Shown here in pieces: positions 43,472 to 55,539 of a stretch of 64,000 nucleotides of DNA. The DNA comes from Linum tenue (taxonomy: Eukaryota; Streptophyta; Magnoliopsida; Malpighiales; Linaceae). The notes under the pieces were generated by a model. That model did no database searches, was not told where the DNA came from, and saw only the letters and a list, made by a program, of their open reading frames with translations. The translations under genes and the position numbers were made by a program. The stretch lies in the NCBI GenBank assembly GCA_946122785.1, contig CAMGYJ010000007.1, positions 36,481,587 through 36,545,586 on the forward strand, in the 5' to 3' direction. How positions within the stretch are numbered: the stretch's first letter is position 1; every line of letters starts with the position of its first letter.

Positions 43472-45780
43472 AACTCCCCCACACTTAGGAGTTTACTTGT
43501 CCCCAAGCAAACCTACACAAACCTAATGAACATCAATGAGGAATGCACCCTAGTACTTCTTTGCATAAAGAAGAGGAGACATAGATGAATGAATGTTACT
43601 ATCATCTTACTGTGCAAGCACAAACTCTAGGGTGAGGACCATACCTACTACCTTAGGCCGAACATTTAAGGTGTGCTTCGGGGGATTCTCTGACACAAAC
43701 ACGAACAAGAACTCTTGGAGGTGCTTCCTTATTCTCTCTTTAGATGTAGGATTTTTCGTTTATTGGTCTCCTTTTTTTTTACATTGACACACCTTGCACC
43801 AAGCTTTTACAATTCTTTTGCAACAAAGCATCTCTTCGTCACGACCAAGAGCGGATGAATCCTAACCTTCCCTATCGAGGTCACATGTGGGGAGTTTGAT
43901 GGGTGGATTCGTCTTAGCCAGGGCACCATTTCCCACCTGCACTCCACATTGGGTTGCCACACATGTTTGGTACAAACGAGAGCTATGAGGTCTCATGAAT
44001 CTCTAAAAGGTACTTTGGACCTTGGCATACGATTCCTTGAGGAGGAAAGATCTGTTGGGGATGGTAAGTAGTGAAAGATGGTCGGGACGCGGTAAAGCTA
44101 TCTGATCCCCAAGCAATCCTCAAAGGGCACTATGAATCCGTGAGGATTGGTTGCCTCTCACGTGAGAACCTCATTTACAAAACATGTTTCACTCTTTTCT
44201 TTCTTTCTAATACGCACCAACTTGTAAAAGCTTTGAGTTCACTAGACACAAAAGAGAATCACGCACACATGTTCTTACTAAAATAACACATGTTATCAAC
44301 TCAAAAAAGAGGAATAAGATAGTAAAATTACCCACGCACTGGTACTCTAATCATGCAACTATCACCCAGCGAGCAAAACACATCAATCATCTAACAAATC
44401 AAAGCATATTGAGTAGGGAGTTCAAGGAACAAGGTATTTTGGAACCCTAAAATTTGAAAAAAAGGGGAATAACATTCAAGGTTCCAAAACACTCTCATTT
44501 GACCATTGAACACTACAACACAAACACAATCGCTAGCACACACTCTCATAAGTATTCATCAAACTCTTACATTCATAAGCAAGAGAGGATTCTAGAAATA
44601 TTTGGTTCAACCAATCATGATGTTCATTCAAACATTCATTCACATTCCCCCCACACTTGAACAACACATTGTCCTCAATGTGGGAGTTTCATAAGAGAAG
44701 CCAAGTTGTATTTGATTCACAGTTGGAGCATATGGTAGTTGAACATCAGAGTCTCTTTCTTGAAAGGATGGTCCATTATAGTTCGTAGTCGCCTCCGTTG
44801 GTTGATTTGTTGTGCTTGATGTGGTTGCTCCTCGCCTTGAGGTTATGGTTCTTCTCTTGGAATTGGTGGTTCAGCTCATCATGGGGGGTTCCAGTTTCTT
44901 CGTTGTTGAAAGCTAAGAGAACTAGCAGTCTCACTCTCGGTTGGATCACCATTAGAAGATAAAAATCACAAAACATGTTCAAACCTACCATTAGGCAACT
45001 TACTAGATCAATTGAACAACTAAATTCATCCTTAGGTCCACTCTATGCACCCCCACACTTAAGAGTTATAAAGTAGAAACTAGAGTTGCATAGATAGAAA
45101 TGCATGTTGTAATGACTAGGGTCGAGGTCTAGATGCATGAAAATAAGGGCGACATGTCTTTCTAGAGGTTTCTAAACCCTGGCCGGAGGCTAGAATTAAC
45201 TCATTATACAACAACCAAAGCTTGAACTCTTAGCTCTAAAAACATAACAAAGCACAAAATCAATAGTGAGCCAAAATTTCAAACTCCGAGGAACATGCAT
45301 CGAAGATTCAATCCTAAGTCATAAACACACTCCTAAAGGTCTATCTTAACCAAACAAGTTTAACTGAAAAGCAATAGACCAAGAAAGATAAGTTTTATGT
45401 GGTTTGGTCATTTCATCGAGCACTTGGTGGGTGACATTCAAACTCCACAAATTCATAATGATAAAACCCACCAAGGCCTCCAAACACACATTCACAATCA
45501 TAAGCATACATTCTATGATCCTATTGCACTAGCCATGCCATACCCTAGCCATAAGTTGCTTAATTGGTAGGCTAAGCAAGCACACATGCTCAACACAACA
45601 AGAATTCCAGCCATTCCTTAGGCAACTAGATAGTCTCCAACAATAATGCATATAATACTTGACATTGAAAAGATTCAGCCACTAACTAAAACTATAAAAA
45701 CTATCTAAATCAAGATTAAGCACGCAAGTTTTATTTTGAAAAAGGTAAGAAAATGCAAACAGGTTGTTGGGTTACCTCCC
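43472..45780 (-). other. RE-8 spacer and 3' UTR
   Basis: The polypurine tract is at 43472-43487. CTTGGTGGG (45423-45431) and CCCACCAAG (45467-45475) form a stem with a 35-nt loop. Extra purine-tract-like copies (minus strand AAGTGTGGGGG) lie near 44649 and 45050. The frame at 44776-44991 encodes a short stretch with no recognised family, perhaps the end of a lost ORF-1. The post-pol motif is at about 45760-45785. Confidence 0.7.
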
Positions 45781-45807
45781 AACTAGTTCGTCTTTTAAGT
45801 CTTATTG

Positions 45808-46790
45808 CTAGACGTTTATCTTCAAGTATTCTGTCCAACTTAGAACCTCCTTGAAGTTTAGGTTCTCGTCGGTGAGGTGATGTCTCAAGTCCTGAGCATT
45901 GGACGGGTCCATGATTGAGGGCTCGTGAACTTGAATTATCATAAGGCTCCACCCACGAGACCTCGCCTTCTTTCCTTCATCCTCTTTCTCTTTTCCCCAT
46001 GCCATGTAGTGCGCACTGTTCATCGCATCCACCAAGAGGGATCGCCGATGGTTTGTCCTTTCTTGGAAAAGATCCACAAATGGGTCCACCAAAAGTGCAT
46101 CGATGTCGTGTGGAAAGCTTTGATAGACCTTGAAACTTGTTGAAGCTTCATCCACCATGATCTCGTCCTCATCATGGGCACCATTTGCTTCTTCAACCTC
46201 CCTTTCGTTTTCTTCAATTCATTCCACCACTTGGGAATGTTCAAGATCTTCATCTTCTTTGATGCTCACTTCCTCTTCCACAACCTCCCTTCTTGCCTCT
46301 TCGACATCCTTTCCTTTTTCTTCAAATGGTAGGAGGTACTTGTGAACAATTCGTGCACATGCTTGCTCGACAATATCTCCTAGTCTCTCCGTTTTTCGAA
46401 GGAACTCCTCCATTGACTGTAGAAAAGATGAGTCACTAGGACTACTGGTTGAGGGTTCCACAATTGGCTCATCGATGATTGTGGAGTTTAGCCAGATTGT
46501 TCCAGACTTGAGGATGCTCCATCGGATCCCTAGGTAAACCGCTCCACCAAGAGTTCTAATTCGCTTCTTGGTTCCGGTGCCGGAAGAAAATCTTCTTAGA
46601 ATGAGGAAGCCTCTTCATATCCCCATTGGTAGGGTTCTTCTTCTTGGAAGGGGGTTGGTAAAAGAATCCGAACCCTTGACTTCGACCATCTTAATTGTTC
46701 CATGAAGCTTCGGGGTAACCATCTTCGCGTATTGAAGAATACCCCCACACTTTGGTGAAGTCATAAGGATCCATGATTTAAAATCTATTA
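45808..46790 (-). pseudogene. broken gag-like reading frame (RE-8)
   Basis: Right after the primer site region the minus strand starts MDPYDFTKVWGY, then Pro/Lys-rich PPSKKKNPTNG. After a gap with several stops come a Glu-rich helical segment (SMEEFLRKTERLGDIVEQAC, EEARREVVEEEVSIKEDED) and DALLVDPFVDLFQERTNHRR, ending before the post-pol motif. I do not recognise a capsid or zinc knuckle. Placement suggests a shortened gag of a non-autonomous element. Confidence 0.45.
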
Positions 46791-46997
46791 CACAAACGAA
46801 AACACTAAAAAGAAAATCAAACACACACAAACCACCCTTATGGAAGAAGAGTGGGTTAAAAACAAAGCAAAAAAAGAACAAGTTTGAAAATAAGAAAAAC
46901 ACACAAAAGCACAAACAAGAATGCAAAATAAAACAAACAATTAAAACAAGATAAAGACTAACTAACATCTTAATTATTTTCTACAAGTTACCAAGGG

Positions 46998-47015
46998 TCC
47001 CCGACAACGACGCCA
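46998..47015 (-). other. RE-8 primer binding site, tRNA-Asp type
   Basis: The minus strand reads TGGCGTCGTTGTCGGGGA. It differs from the RE-1 site at two positions, both C-to-T, which suggests decay of methylated cytosines. Confidence 0.85.
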
Positions 47016-47022
47016 AAAAACT

Positions 47023-50000
47023 TTATCCATTCGATCCGTGTAGATTATTGTCAATGGTTAGCACATTTCAACTACTATCATATCTTAATCCTAGTTTACC
47101 TAAGATGGAATTGTCGTATAGTGGTAATCAAGGTCGTATTTTACTCGGGTCTTGGTACCCTAGCCTAATTCCCACCTAGTTACTAATTAGTTAATCGGTT
47201 TTGGAGGTTTGAATGGAGGATTTGAGGAGATAACTATACTAGAGATTGATCAAAGCTAAAACCAGGTACTTCGGGGAACTATCCTTCCCCTAGCTTAGGA
47301 TTACTATGCATGTAAGATAGTTAGGGTTATCGAATGCGGTGAGTGAGATCTTTTCTGTGGGCTTTCGTGGTTATCCACATGCCCAGGAGTACGCCTCTCC
47401 TAAACCCATATATAGTCACCTCGATGTAGGCTATCATATTTGGGGCATTAAGAATATGACTCATTTCAATGGGCACTATCCACCGTCCACAGTGAGGTTT
47501 TATCATGGGTTTTATCTAGGAAGGCTAACCTATGGCAGGGATTCGATCGCCTTGACCACCCTAGGTCCCTATTCATACATCTATCACATGTTGATCTATG
47601 ACACATACCCGTCTTACCCTAGAACTCCATACCCAGCATGGAAGCATAAAGAAGGATGATTGGGGCGCCCTACCACCAACACAATCGATGATAGAATAGC
47701 AATTAAATAAACTAGATAAACACATTCATTCATGCAAACCCTAAAATATCCATGTACACATAATAAACCCTAAAACTAAGGTTTGGAGTTTAGAACCCCT
47801 AGTACCTTAGAAGAGTACTCTGTAATACCCTAACCCGTCCGGGTACTAATTTTACTAAAATGCCTTTGATAAATAAAATACTCAAACCTTAAATTGCAGC
47901 GGAAAAAATTTTCATAAAAAAATACTGAAAACACCCACTTGTAGTTTAAAGCAATGTCCTAACACATGGGCAACTTAACTCAAACTTTAAAAAGTCTACT
48001 TGATCTCCAGTCTATACTCATAATCACAAATGTAAATAGCTAATAATCTCTAATGATATTGCTACTGAAAACCTTGACTAAGCATCCTCCATGATGCTTA
48101 TACAGTCCTCCTCTAGCTGGCTGCCCTCGAACTCGCTGCTCACTAACTGCTCCTATAGCTCCTCCTCTAGCTCTTCAAATTGGTGAGTGAGATGGGGTTA
48201 ATCTACACCCTTACGTTTTAATACTTCTAATACTTGAGTACTTTACTTGAACACCTAACTTTAACTGGAGGAAGTTGTTTGTACTTTAAACTTTAAAATC
48301 TTAACTTTTAAACTTTGAGGGAGTTGAAGTTACTCTCCTCTCTTAAAGCTCAAATCTTGTCTTAAATACTTGACTGACACTGGGATCCCTCACTAGCTAG
48401 TCCACGATTCTCAAGAGCATAACTGCTGCTCATCTTAAAAATCTCGAGAGCATAACTGCTGCTCAACTTAAATATCTCAAGAGCATAAATGCTGCTTTGT
48501 CTCAAAGATCTCAAGAGCATAACTGCTGCTCTATCTGAAAATCTTATATGGCAACGGACTGGCGCTAGAGACTAAAAACACTTAAAATGACTTCACCTTC
48601 TTGAAGGTGAATTATTTCTTTAAAAGAACTTGTTTATTAAACTTTAACAATAGCTTATACTCGGGAAAATTTCAAAGTAAATAATAACCATTCACTTCAA
48701 GTCGTAATTCAAACAGGGTACATATCATCAACCATAATCAAGCAACGGTAACCACTTTGCTAAAATACTCAAAATCGTAATACTTAAAAGAATACGTAAG
48801 ACGTAGAATTTACTCCTTTTACACTCACCTTATTATTATGTCCAGCGGCTTGAACTACCATCAAATCAGTACACCACCACGTCGCCACCCAATGTGCATA
48901 TGCAACAAACAAGCCGCCCACTGATGGAATTCCAATACTCTCTGTAAAGTCAATTAAGTTGTGCCATCCTTCATTAGTAACCCATGATACATGAATAAAT
49001 CTTGTAAATCCCCCAATCACTCAACGTGATCCATCACCAGTAGCCCAGCTTAATTCTAATCTGATGCCTCTTATCATTGATTAAATGGCCATTGAATGAA
49101 AGTCCTTACCTCATTATATTGCTGTGTTTGGACGTTCCCATGGTGACAACTAGCGCCGCCCAGCTCGCCCTCTCATTATCCTGGTTCATACAACTTCTAT
49201 ATAAATCCCACAAACATCATCATCAACCTTAACCCTTTCCTTTGCTTGACCTCGCTTATCCCGAGACCAATTATAATATGGCCCATTAATTCTTCCCTCT
49301 AGTCCCGCCAACTCCCCTTTTTGATCACTGAACGATAATTTGCAGTAACCTGCTGCGCGTGGCATTACAACACAATTGCCATCTAATCAGCCGCCCGCTG
49401 ACTGAAGACTTCACTAGCGATGGTTTCCTCTGCAACCATGTCATGGCGATGGTTTCCTCTTTGGTGGAGAAGAAGATGGTAAGTGCACTGCTCCAATTCC
49501 ACGTCGCCAGAAGGCCAACAATGGACGCTTGTATGCTTGTGGGAGGGAAGCACAGCGGCGGTAATGGGAGACAGATTGGGATTTCTTTTTACGGTGCGGC
49601 TCGGGTTAGAGGGGTCTAGGGTTTTCTCCGGCCTCATGTTTGCGTTTGCTTGGTGCATAATTATTATTAATAATTATAGTAATTATTATTATTACCTAGT
49701 TTGGTTTGATCTTTTCGCACGTAACCGTCAAACTACCCGCTCATTTACAATGATCAAACCTGAACCCAAAATTCGGGGTGTTACATACTCCATGAAGGAG
49801 GGAAGAAGAAACATAGAATAAATTGAAGAAGACTTGGGTAGAGGAAGATGCTCCCTCTTTTCTAGCTACTTCTCCTTCCTTCAACTTCTCTCTCTCTAAA
49901 ATCATAAATTTCTCTCAAAATCAGCTCATCTAAAATGCGGAAAGAGGTCTTCTATTTATAGGCCTTCTAGGGACGTAGAAGTTCGTGGCCAGAGGTGAGG

Positions 50001-50522
50001 AGATCGCGGGCGTGATCTTCTGAGAAGAGGTCGCGATCTCAAAATGCCATCATCATGGCCTTCTGAAAGGGGAAGATCGCGGGCTAACTTCATTATTCCG
50101 ATCCACTTTTCACGGTCGTGATCTTCGTCGCGGGCAAAATTTGCTTTGGCCGTGACCTGACTGGGGAAACTTATGTTTCTCCATGGCTTCTTCCTAGCGA
50201 AGTTCTCGCCCTGAGCCATCCAATTTGCATCCGTAATCTTGGGCTTCTAGGCCGCGATCTTTAGCTTGATTTTGCGGCCTATGTTCCCGTCCATGATCTT
50301 CAGCTTCCAGGCCGCAATCTTTAGCTTCCTGCGCCTTAGCTACAATTGTGACCTTGTTTTGTACCTAATTCGCATGTATTGTCTAATAAATCCTAAATAA
50401 CATGAATTCAAATAGGAACGGAATAGGGATGCACTTAACGATGTTTAAGCATTTAGGCACATGAATTGGCACGAAACAAACATTGATATGAAGGGTAAAT
50501 AACAACAATTTAGATGTTATCA
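47023..50522 (-). repeat. RE-8 5' LTR with RE-10 inside
   Basis: It matches the 3' LTR on both sides of RE-10. Its inner end reads TTATCC where TGATC is expected. Palindrome-containing U3 sequence lies at about 49980-50320. The outer end AGATGTTATCA is followed by TTGAT. Confidence 0.88.
47821..49785 (-). mobile_element. RE-10: solo LTR of the RE-9 superfamily
   Basis: It begins TGTAATACCCTAACCC and ends TCGGGGTGTTACA on the plus strand, so it is in minus orientation relative to RE-9. TACTC flanks both sides (47816-47820 and 49786-49790). The 3' LTR of RE-8 shows the empty site. Its R/U5 half is like RE-9 and has a four-copy AGCATAACTGCTGCT repeat (about 48410-48530). Its U3 half is different and lacks the RY/G-box module. 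Confidence 0.93.
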
Positions 50523-50527
50523 TTGAT

Positions 50528-50814
50528 CAAAGTGGCCGGTTTGTGGAGAATCTCGTGTTTATTGGCATTGACTTTGGATTGTTTACTTGTGATTAAGTAC
50601 AGCCTATTATGATGATTGAGAATTGAGAGTTACATTAGGTTGGTGAAAATGTTTAGTTCTATAAGTGTGCAAATATATGGATGCCTTGACTCGAGTACTC
50701 ATTGAATGCAATTGCCATGCATCGAAATTTTTGAAATTGGAATGGATGATTGAGCAGCTAGGTAGCCATGTAAGATTTGTGTCGATCGTCTTTTTCATGT
50801 GTGATAGATCCCTC
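50528..50814 (+). other. RE-6 3' UTR, end
   Basis: It continues the UTR interrupted at 28323. No gene and no clear purine tract is visible before the LTR start. Confidence 0.7.
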
Positions 50815-51230
50815 TGATTCAGGTCCAATTGTACACATTTTCCCCTCACTCCTTGATAGTTTGACTTTGCATTTCATCGTATCTCGACATATTTCACGCT
50901 AGGTTGTGCTTGTTTTGATACATTTAAGGTCCTAGCACGTGTGAAAGGTTCGAGGACAAGTTTCGGGACGATTGGTGGTCAAAACGCGCAAAAACATTTG
51001 CTTTACTCATTGGGACAACCTCGATTTACTTTACTTGCTTGTTTTCATTTGTAGGTTTCTTAGTTTTAAACCCAAAAACATTTGCTATATAAGAAACTAA
51101 GCGATTAAATTAGGGGTACATGGACCGGCCCGGGTTTGACAATTAAATACTTGCCCTATGCTGCACCCGACTAGAGTTTAAAAACTTGGGCTCTAGTCGG
51201 GATTAATTTGCGGTGTAGTCGAGCGAGTCA
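50815..51230 (+). repeat. RE-6 3' LTR, internally deleted
   Basis: It starts TGATTCAGGTCCAATTG and ends GAGCGAGTCA. The U3 module is at about 50893-50941. About 1 kb including the palindrome array and leader is missing near 50990, compared with RE-12 (1414 bp). Confidence 0.85.
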
Positions 51231-51413
51231 CTCATTTCAGGCAAGTTGGGTCAACTGAATGGACCACGTCTTGAGATGAAATGGGCTGAGCATCATAGTA
51301 GTTGTGTCTAAGCCAGTCCATTAGGTCTCGTGGAGAAGTTGGCTCGTGTCTTGACTTGCTTTTGAAGAAGGTAGGCTTGGAGGAAAAGAAAGAGTGGGTT
51401 GTCAGGTTAGTCG

Positions 51414-52497
51414 GTGGCCTTTCAAAGGAGACAGGGCCAATATAGTTGGAAGACAATGAGAGTTAATCGGAGCTTGACATTGGTTTGGGTCACACCTCTT
51501 TCCTCCAAACAATTGTGGGCCGAGACCAGTGTAAAGGAAGAGAAGGTTGGGAAAAACTATAGCTTGTCTTCAACACCATACACATGTAAAAAGTATGTAG
51601 CGGGCCAATGAAGAACACAAGGGGGGTAATGATGATGGACACAAGGAAGAGCAATTCTCATATTCTTATTTTGTGGATTTCGAAAAGGAAGATGAAATTT
51701 TTTTGGTTATGGACAAGGAGACATGTGTCACGAGGTTGAAGAAGAGTCGAGGGATGTTGGAGATGGTGGAGAAGGATTCATTCATGAGTTCGAGCGTAAT
51801 TGGAAACAAAAAAAAAAAGAATGTTAAGAAAACTGAAGTTAACCACAACCTTGAGGACAATGTTGGTCTCAAGGGGGAGGAGGGTACGACAGACACCAAT
51901 TTTCTGATTTTTTATTATTATAATTTTAAGTAGGTTTAATACACTTGTATATCCAAAACTTTCACGGTTGTGCCAATAATATCCAAATTTCCCGACATAC
52001 CACTTATATCCAATTCCTTCACATTCTTTAACGGTGTTCTTGGATATACAAGTGTATTTAACCAAAAATATATTGGGAAATGGATAGATTTGGCAAAGAA
52101 CAACTTTAAAACATGGATATAAGTGGTATTCCGGGAAATTTGGATATTATTGGCACAACCGTGAAAGTTTTGGATATACAAGTGTATTTAACCTTATAAT
52201 TATTATGGTTAATAGTATTTTAGTCATATTAGGTTTGTAATTACGGTATCTCATTATTCCTTATAAATATATACTTTAACATTACGTAAGAATCAATAAT
52301 TAAAAAAAATATCTCCCTAGATCTAATCTCTCTCCCTCTCTATGAGGCCGACCATCAATCCCTCTCTCACCCTTGTTCTTCCCCAATTCTTTTCCAAATC
52401 TCTAATTCTATCTCCTAAACCTTGATTCTCAATTCTAGTTCTCAAATCCTTAATATCATACTAAATTCGAAACCCAATAGAAAACACAATCTATCAA
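51414..52497 (+). mobile_element. chromovirus-like 3' end and LTR (relic)
   Basis: The frame near 51673-51890 ends with NLEDNVGLKGEE followed by a purine run, the way RE-4 ends (DLEGKVDSEVGGG). The next segment starts ACGACAGACACC and ends AATCTATCA at about 52497, reminiscent of the RE-4 LTR. TTATAAATATA near 52260 may be its TATA box. The upstream coding part is too decayed to place. Confidence 0.4.
51933..52193. mobile_element. foldback MITE
   Basis: The first and last roughly 80 bases are inverted copies with only a few differences (GGTTTAATACACTTGTATAT and its reverse GTATATACAAGTGTATTTAACC-like end). Flanks TTTTAAGTA and TTATAATTA agree at 7 of 9 bases, so a Mutator-type 9-bp duplication is possible. 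A third copy of the terminus ends at about 52058. Confidence 0.75.
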
Positions 52498-53440
52498 ATG
52501 TTGCGAGATTCGTAACAAAAGGTCATTAAACTCAAACCTGTAAGAAAATGCTATCTAAACAGGGTAATATGAACAAAAAAAAACTAGATTTTATTTTGCG
52601 GATTTATCATAGGTTGAGCGAGTCAACAAAACATGCCAAACATACTTGTCATGTCACATAAATCATATATTCGTGCACTAATTCGACCAAACCCTCCCAA
52701 ACTCGGAGATGGTTTGGATCTTGAGTTTCTCGCTAATAGTTGGACTCGTGAGTTTGGATCAAGTTGGAGTAAATGTTAAGATACAGTGGGTACTTGGTGT
52801 GTTAATTCAGCAAGTTTTTGTGACATAAAGAGCCTAGTAACCATGCGTAATCAACCAAACCAAATAGATGAAGTTAAAATTTGTTTTCTCTTCATTTGAT
52901 TAGCATTTCTTCAACATTTTAGGTAAGATTTCACCAACTCATATGCTACAAATATAGTAAAATAAAATTAAGACTTGTCAATAGAATATAGAATTTTCTA
53001 AATCAGTAAATTGTGAGTTTAGTAAATAATTATGTTAGTGTCATACCGTAAATGTTCCCAGGGCACCTTCTGGTCTAGAGTCAGACACGTTACCAATTAC
53101 GATATAGATCCTTTTTTCACAAGGTTCTCAATAAACTACATATCTTTGTTATAGTTAAACTTCTTTCTAATTGTTCTTACATAGTTCAAATACGTCAGAC
53201 ATCCCATAAAATATTGGTACATAGTTCACCTGTATCAGACATCCAATGTAAATTGATCTTACATAGTTTACCTATATCACACAGACATCCAATAGTTGAA
53301 ATTTGACACAAGGCTGAAACAGAGAAGGCAGTGTAGAGAGATCCGCGTCGATAGAAGTCATTCTAATTGTTTGTTACACAGCTTAACCCATTTCAGACAT
53401 CAAATAATCAAACATCTTAGACAAAATTTCGCAACATCAT
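52498..53440. other. AT-rich sequence with diverged short repeats
   Basis: No gene is seen. From 53177 to 53402 a unit like TTACATAGTT...TCAGACATCC recurs four times with 40-100 bp spacing. It lies downstream of the KH pseudogene in that gene's orientation and might be its 3' UTR or an older repeat. Confidence 0.5.
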
Positions 53441-53559
53441 AAATGCCTAGACATAGTTTCTATTCAACCCGGCAAATTTTGTATACAAGTTCAGAAAGGA
53501 TAACCAGGGTGAAAACAAGAAGACACCATAGACAACTAAACATACAAATGTCAAATCCT

Positions 53560-55110
53560 CAATGCCGTTTTCAAGATTCAGAAGGCGGCGACCCTTCTTT
53601 TTCACACCATTGCTCGAGCCATCTCCCGACTGCCCACCATTCTCATTGTTGGTGGTAAACTCATAACCTCCGGATTCCATTGCTCCATTGGCCGTTGTCC
53701 CTGTCCGGGAATTCATCTCCACTTGCTATTGGCCATCGAAACCACTGGTACATGCACCTTGACCATAATTTGCAACATCAGGAGGCTGAGAAGCATACCC
53801 ACCCTGTCCATAACCTTGCCGAGTGGTTGTCCCGCAAAAGAATTCCAGTAAGGATGATTATAGGCAGCCTGGGGATATGCAGGAACTTCTTGACTCAACT
53901 AAGATGATGCTGCTGTCCCATCTGTACTTTGTCCATAACCCGAAGTTGGATATGGCTTTTGCTGGTCATGTGTTGGCGCTGCCTGACCCTGTCCATAACT
54001 TGTAGGCTGTTGACCGTAACCCTGACTGTAGTGGTTGGTAGGAAGCCCCCCGTGCCTGCCCATAGCCATAGTTGGGATTAACTTGTGCTCCTCCCTGTTA
54101 CGTGGATTTCCCAGATTAGAACTTTCACGCAACGTGTCTCTCACGAATCGAACAAACGAACTCAAAAATGGCTTTAGAACGAAAAGAATTATAGAGGATC
54201 GAAGAACTAAACTACTAAGCTACTTGGGTTCCAATCTTCTCATATTATTAAACGAAAGACAAAGTACATATTTATAAGCATAGAACATCTCATTTCTCTT
54301 ACCCAAAATATGAATACTACTCCCACAAGGAAACAATAACCAAATCCTAAACATACAAGAAAACAATCTCAAATCCTACTAAAACAAGTAAACAATAATA
54401 ATATCCAAATAATACGAAATACTAATTAAATAATAAAACTACTAAAATAGATGAGCTCAGAAATGCCTAGATTATTACGAATGGCTCGTATCGTAATACT
54501 CTCATTTGTGGTTGTTGTCCATAGTAACCATAGCCAGTTGATTGGTGAGGCAGTTGAGTAGTAGATTGGCTTGACTGGTCCCAAGCTGGTGGTGGAGTAG
54601 CATAGTTACCATAGTATGCAGGGGGAGTAGGATGAGTTCCGGGCTGCTGATAACCATATTGGGCCTGCTGTTGGTGCATCAGAGGTTGTCCTCCTGAAGC
54701 CTAGTAAGGAGGCTACTGATAAGCTTTTTGTTGGTATGGTGTTAGTCCCAGCTGAAGTTGGATCCTTTTCTGCATAAATTAATCATATGTATTAGTGGCA
54801 ATAACAGTATAACAAACATCGTGAAGTCAAACTTTAAAGTCAATCTTATAGGTTCACCGAACATAAATGCCCTCATTGCAACAAATCTATTCATCTAATA
54901 ATGATGCTAAATAAAAACCAAAAGTTGTGATGGTAATAATATTTATCGTACATTAAAGATGTTAACTGAGAAAATCGAGTATAATGACTTACCCCATTAA
55001 CTATCTCGTTTACCAATTCTTTGGCTGCCTCAACTTGTTATGCAGTACCATTTATGTATACAGTTCTCTCAGTTGTTGGATCACCACCTGGAAGGTGCAG
55101 GGGAATAATA
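53560..55110 (-). pseudogene. KH-domain RNA-binding protein, C-terminal pseudogene fragment
   Basis: The minus strand near 54990-55095 encodes IPLHLPGGDPTTERTVYINGTA-like residues and QVEAAKELVNEIV, the end of a KH domain as in plant FUBP-like KH proteins. A splice-like TATGCAG lies near 54775. The next exon gives a Gln/Tyr/Gly-rich tail (QAQYGYQQPGTHPTPPAYYG, NHYSQGYGQQPTSYGQGQA, AAYNHPYWNSFAGQPLG) with stops and at least two frameshifts. An LTR-like insertion splits it at 54096-54504. Upstream KH exons are not seen. This is the only host-gene sequence in the window. Confidence 0.75.
54096..54504 (-). mobile_element. solo-LTR-like insertion in the KH pseudogene
   Basis: On the minus strand it runs from TGAGAGTATTACG to GTAACA, with a TATAAATATG core near 54268. 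The KH tail reads on both sides. The flanks CTCCC and TTTGT do not match, so the exact ends are uncertain. Confidence 0.5.
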
Positions 55111-55539
55111 TGAGATAAAGCAAGTTGGATTGTCATCCAACTTGCAAGAAGGTGCTAAGAAACCAGAATATAAAGTTGGGTGACTAATTCACATTAATAA
55201 GGGCTGAAACCTAGGTATGGTAATGGGTGCATCACGATTGTAACGAAATGGGGAAAAGAAATTTCATTGAACACCCTCATAATCTCCAGACACTTGTAAG
55301 TACTTTGAAGATTGATATTCGCTATCAATACAAAAGGACTTGCTATAACTCAATTAAGACTCAAGAAGTCTTTGATAAAAGACACTTGTGTTCTTCTAAA
55401 GTTTAAACATGTAAATTGCTTCAAATCAAAGAAAAGAAAGAACTATATAAAAAAATTTCACTACCTTGAGGAAACCATCAAGCATCTAGGACCCAATGGA
55501 GATCCAAGTTAGTAAGCATGTCATTGTTAGTTTTCAATG
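55111..55539. other. unassigned non-coding sequence
   Basis: AT-rich, with only short chance frames. It may include introns of the KH pseudogene or the deleted edge of RE-11. Confidence 0.5.

Larger units (their letters stand above)
28324..50522 (-). mobile_element. RE-8: non-autonomous Athila-like element
   Basis: TTGAT flanks both ends (28319-28323 and 50523-50527). Reading on the minus strand there is a 5' LTR (47023-50522, with RE-10 inside), a tRNA-Asp-type primer site, a broken gag-like frame, the post-pol motif, spacer, polypurine tract and 3' LTR (42182-43471 plus the three bases 28324-28326). Protease, RT and integrase are absent. RE-9 entered three bases from its end. Confidence 0.88.
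23715..51230 (+). mobile_element. RE-6: Athila-like host element of the middle cluster
   Basis: The segments belonging to it are 23715-25136 (gag end, protease, tail, spacer), 26468-28323 (spacer, ORF-1, 3' UTR), and 50528-51230 (3' UTR end, 3' LTR). They become contiguous when RE-7 and RE-8 are removed; RE-8 carries a perfect TTGAT duplication. The 5' LTR and most of gag are lost on the left, where RE-3 begins. RT and integrase are absent. Confidence 0.8.

Noticed and set aside
49359..49658. Frames of 86-112 codons in the RE-10 solo LTR
   Set aside because: They lie in U3 sequence of a solo LTR, overlap on both strands and show no known motif.
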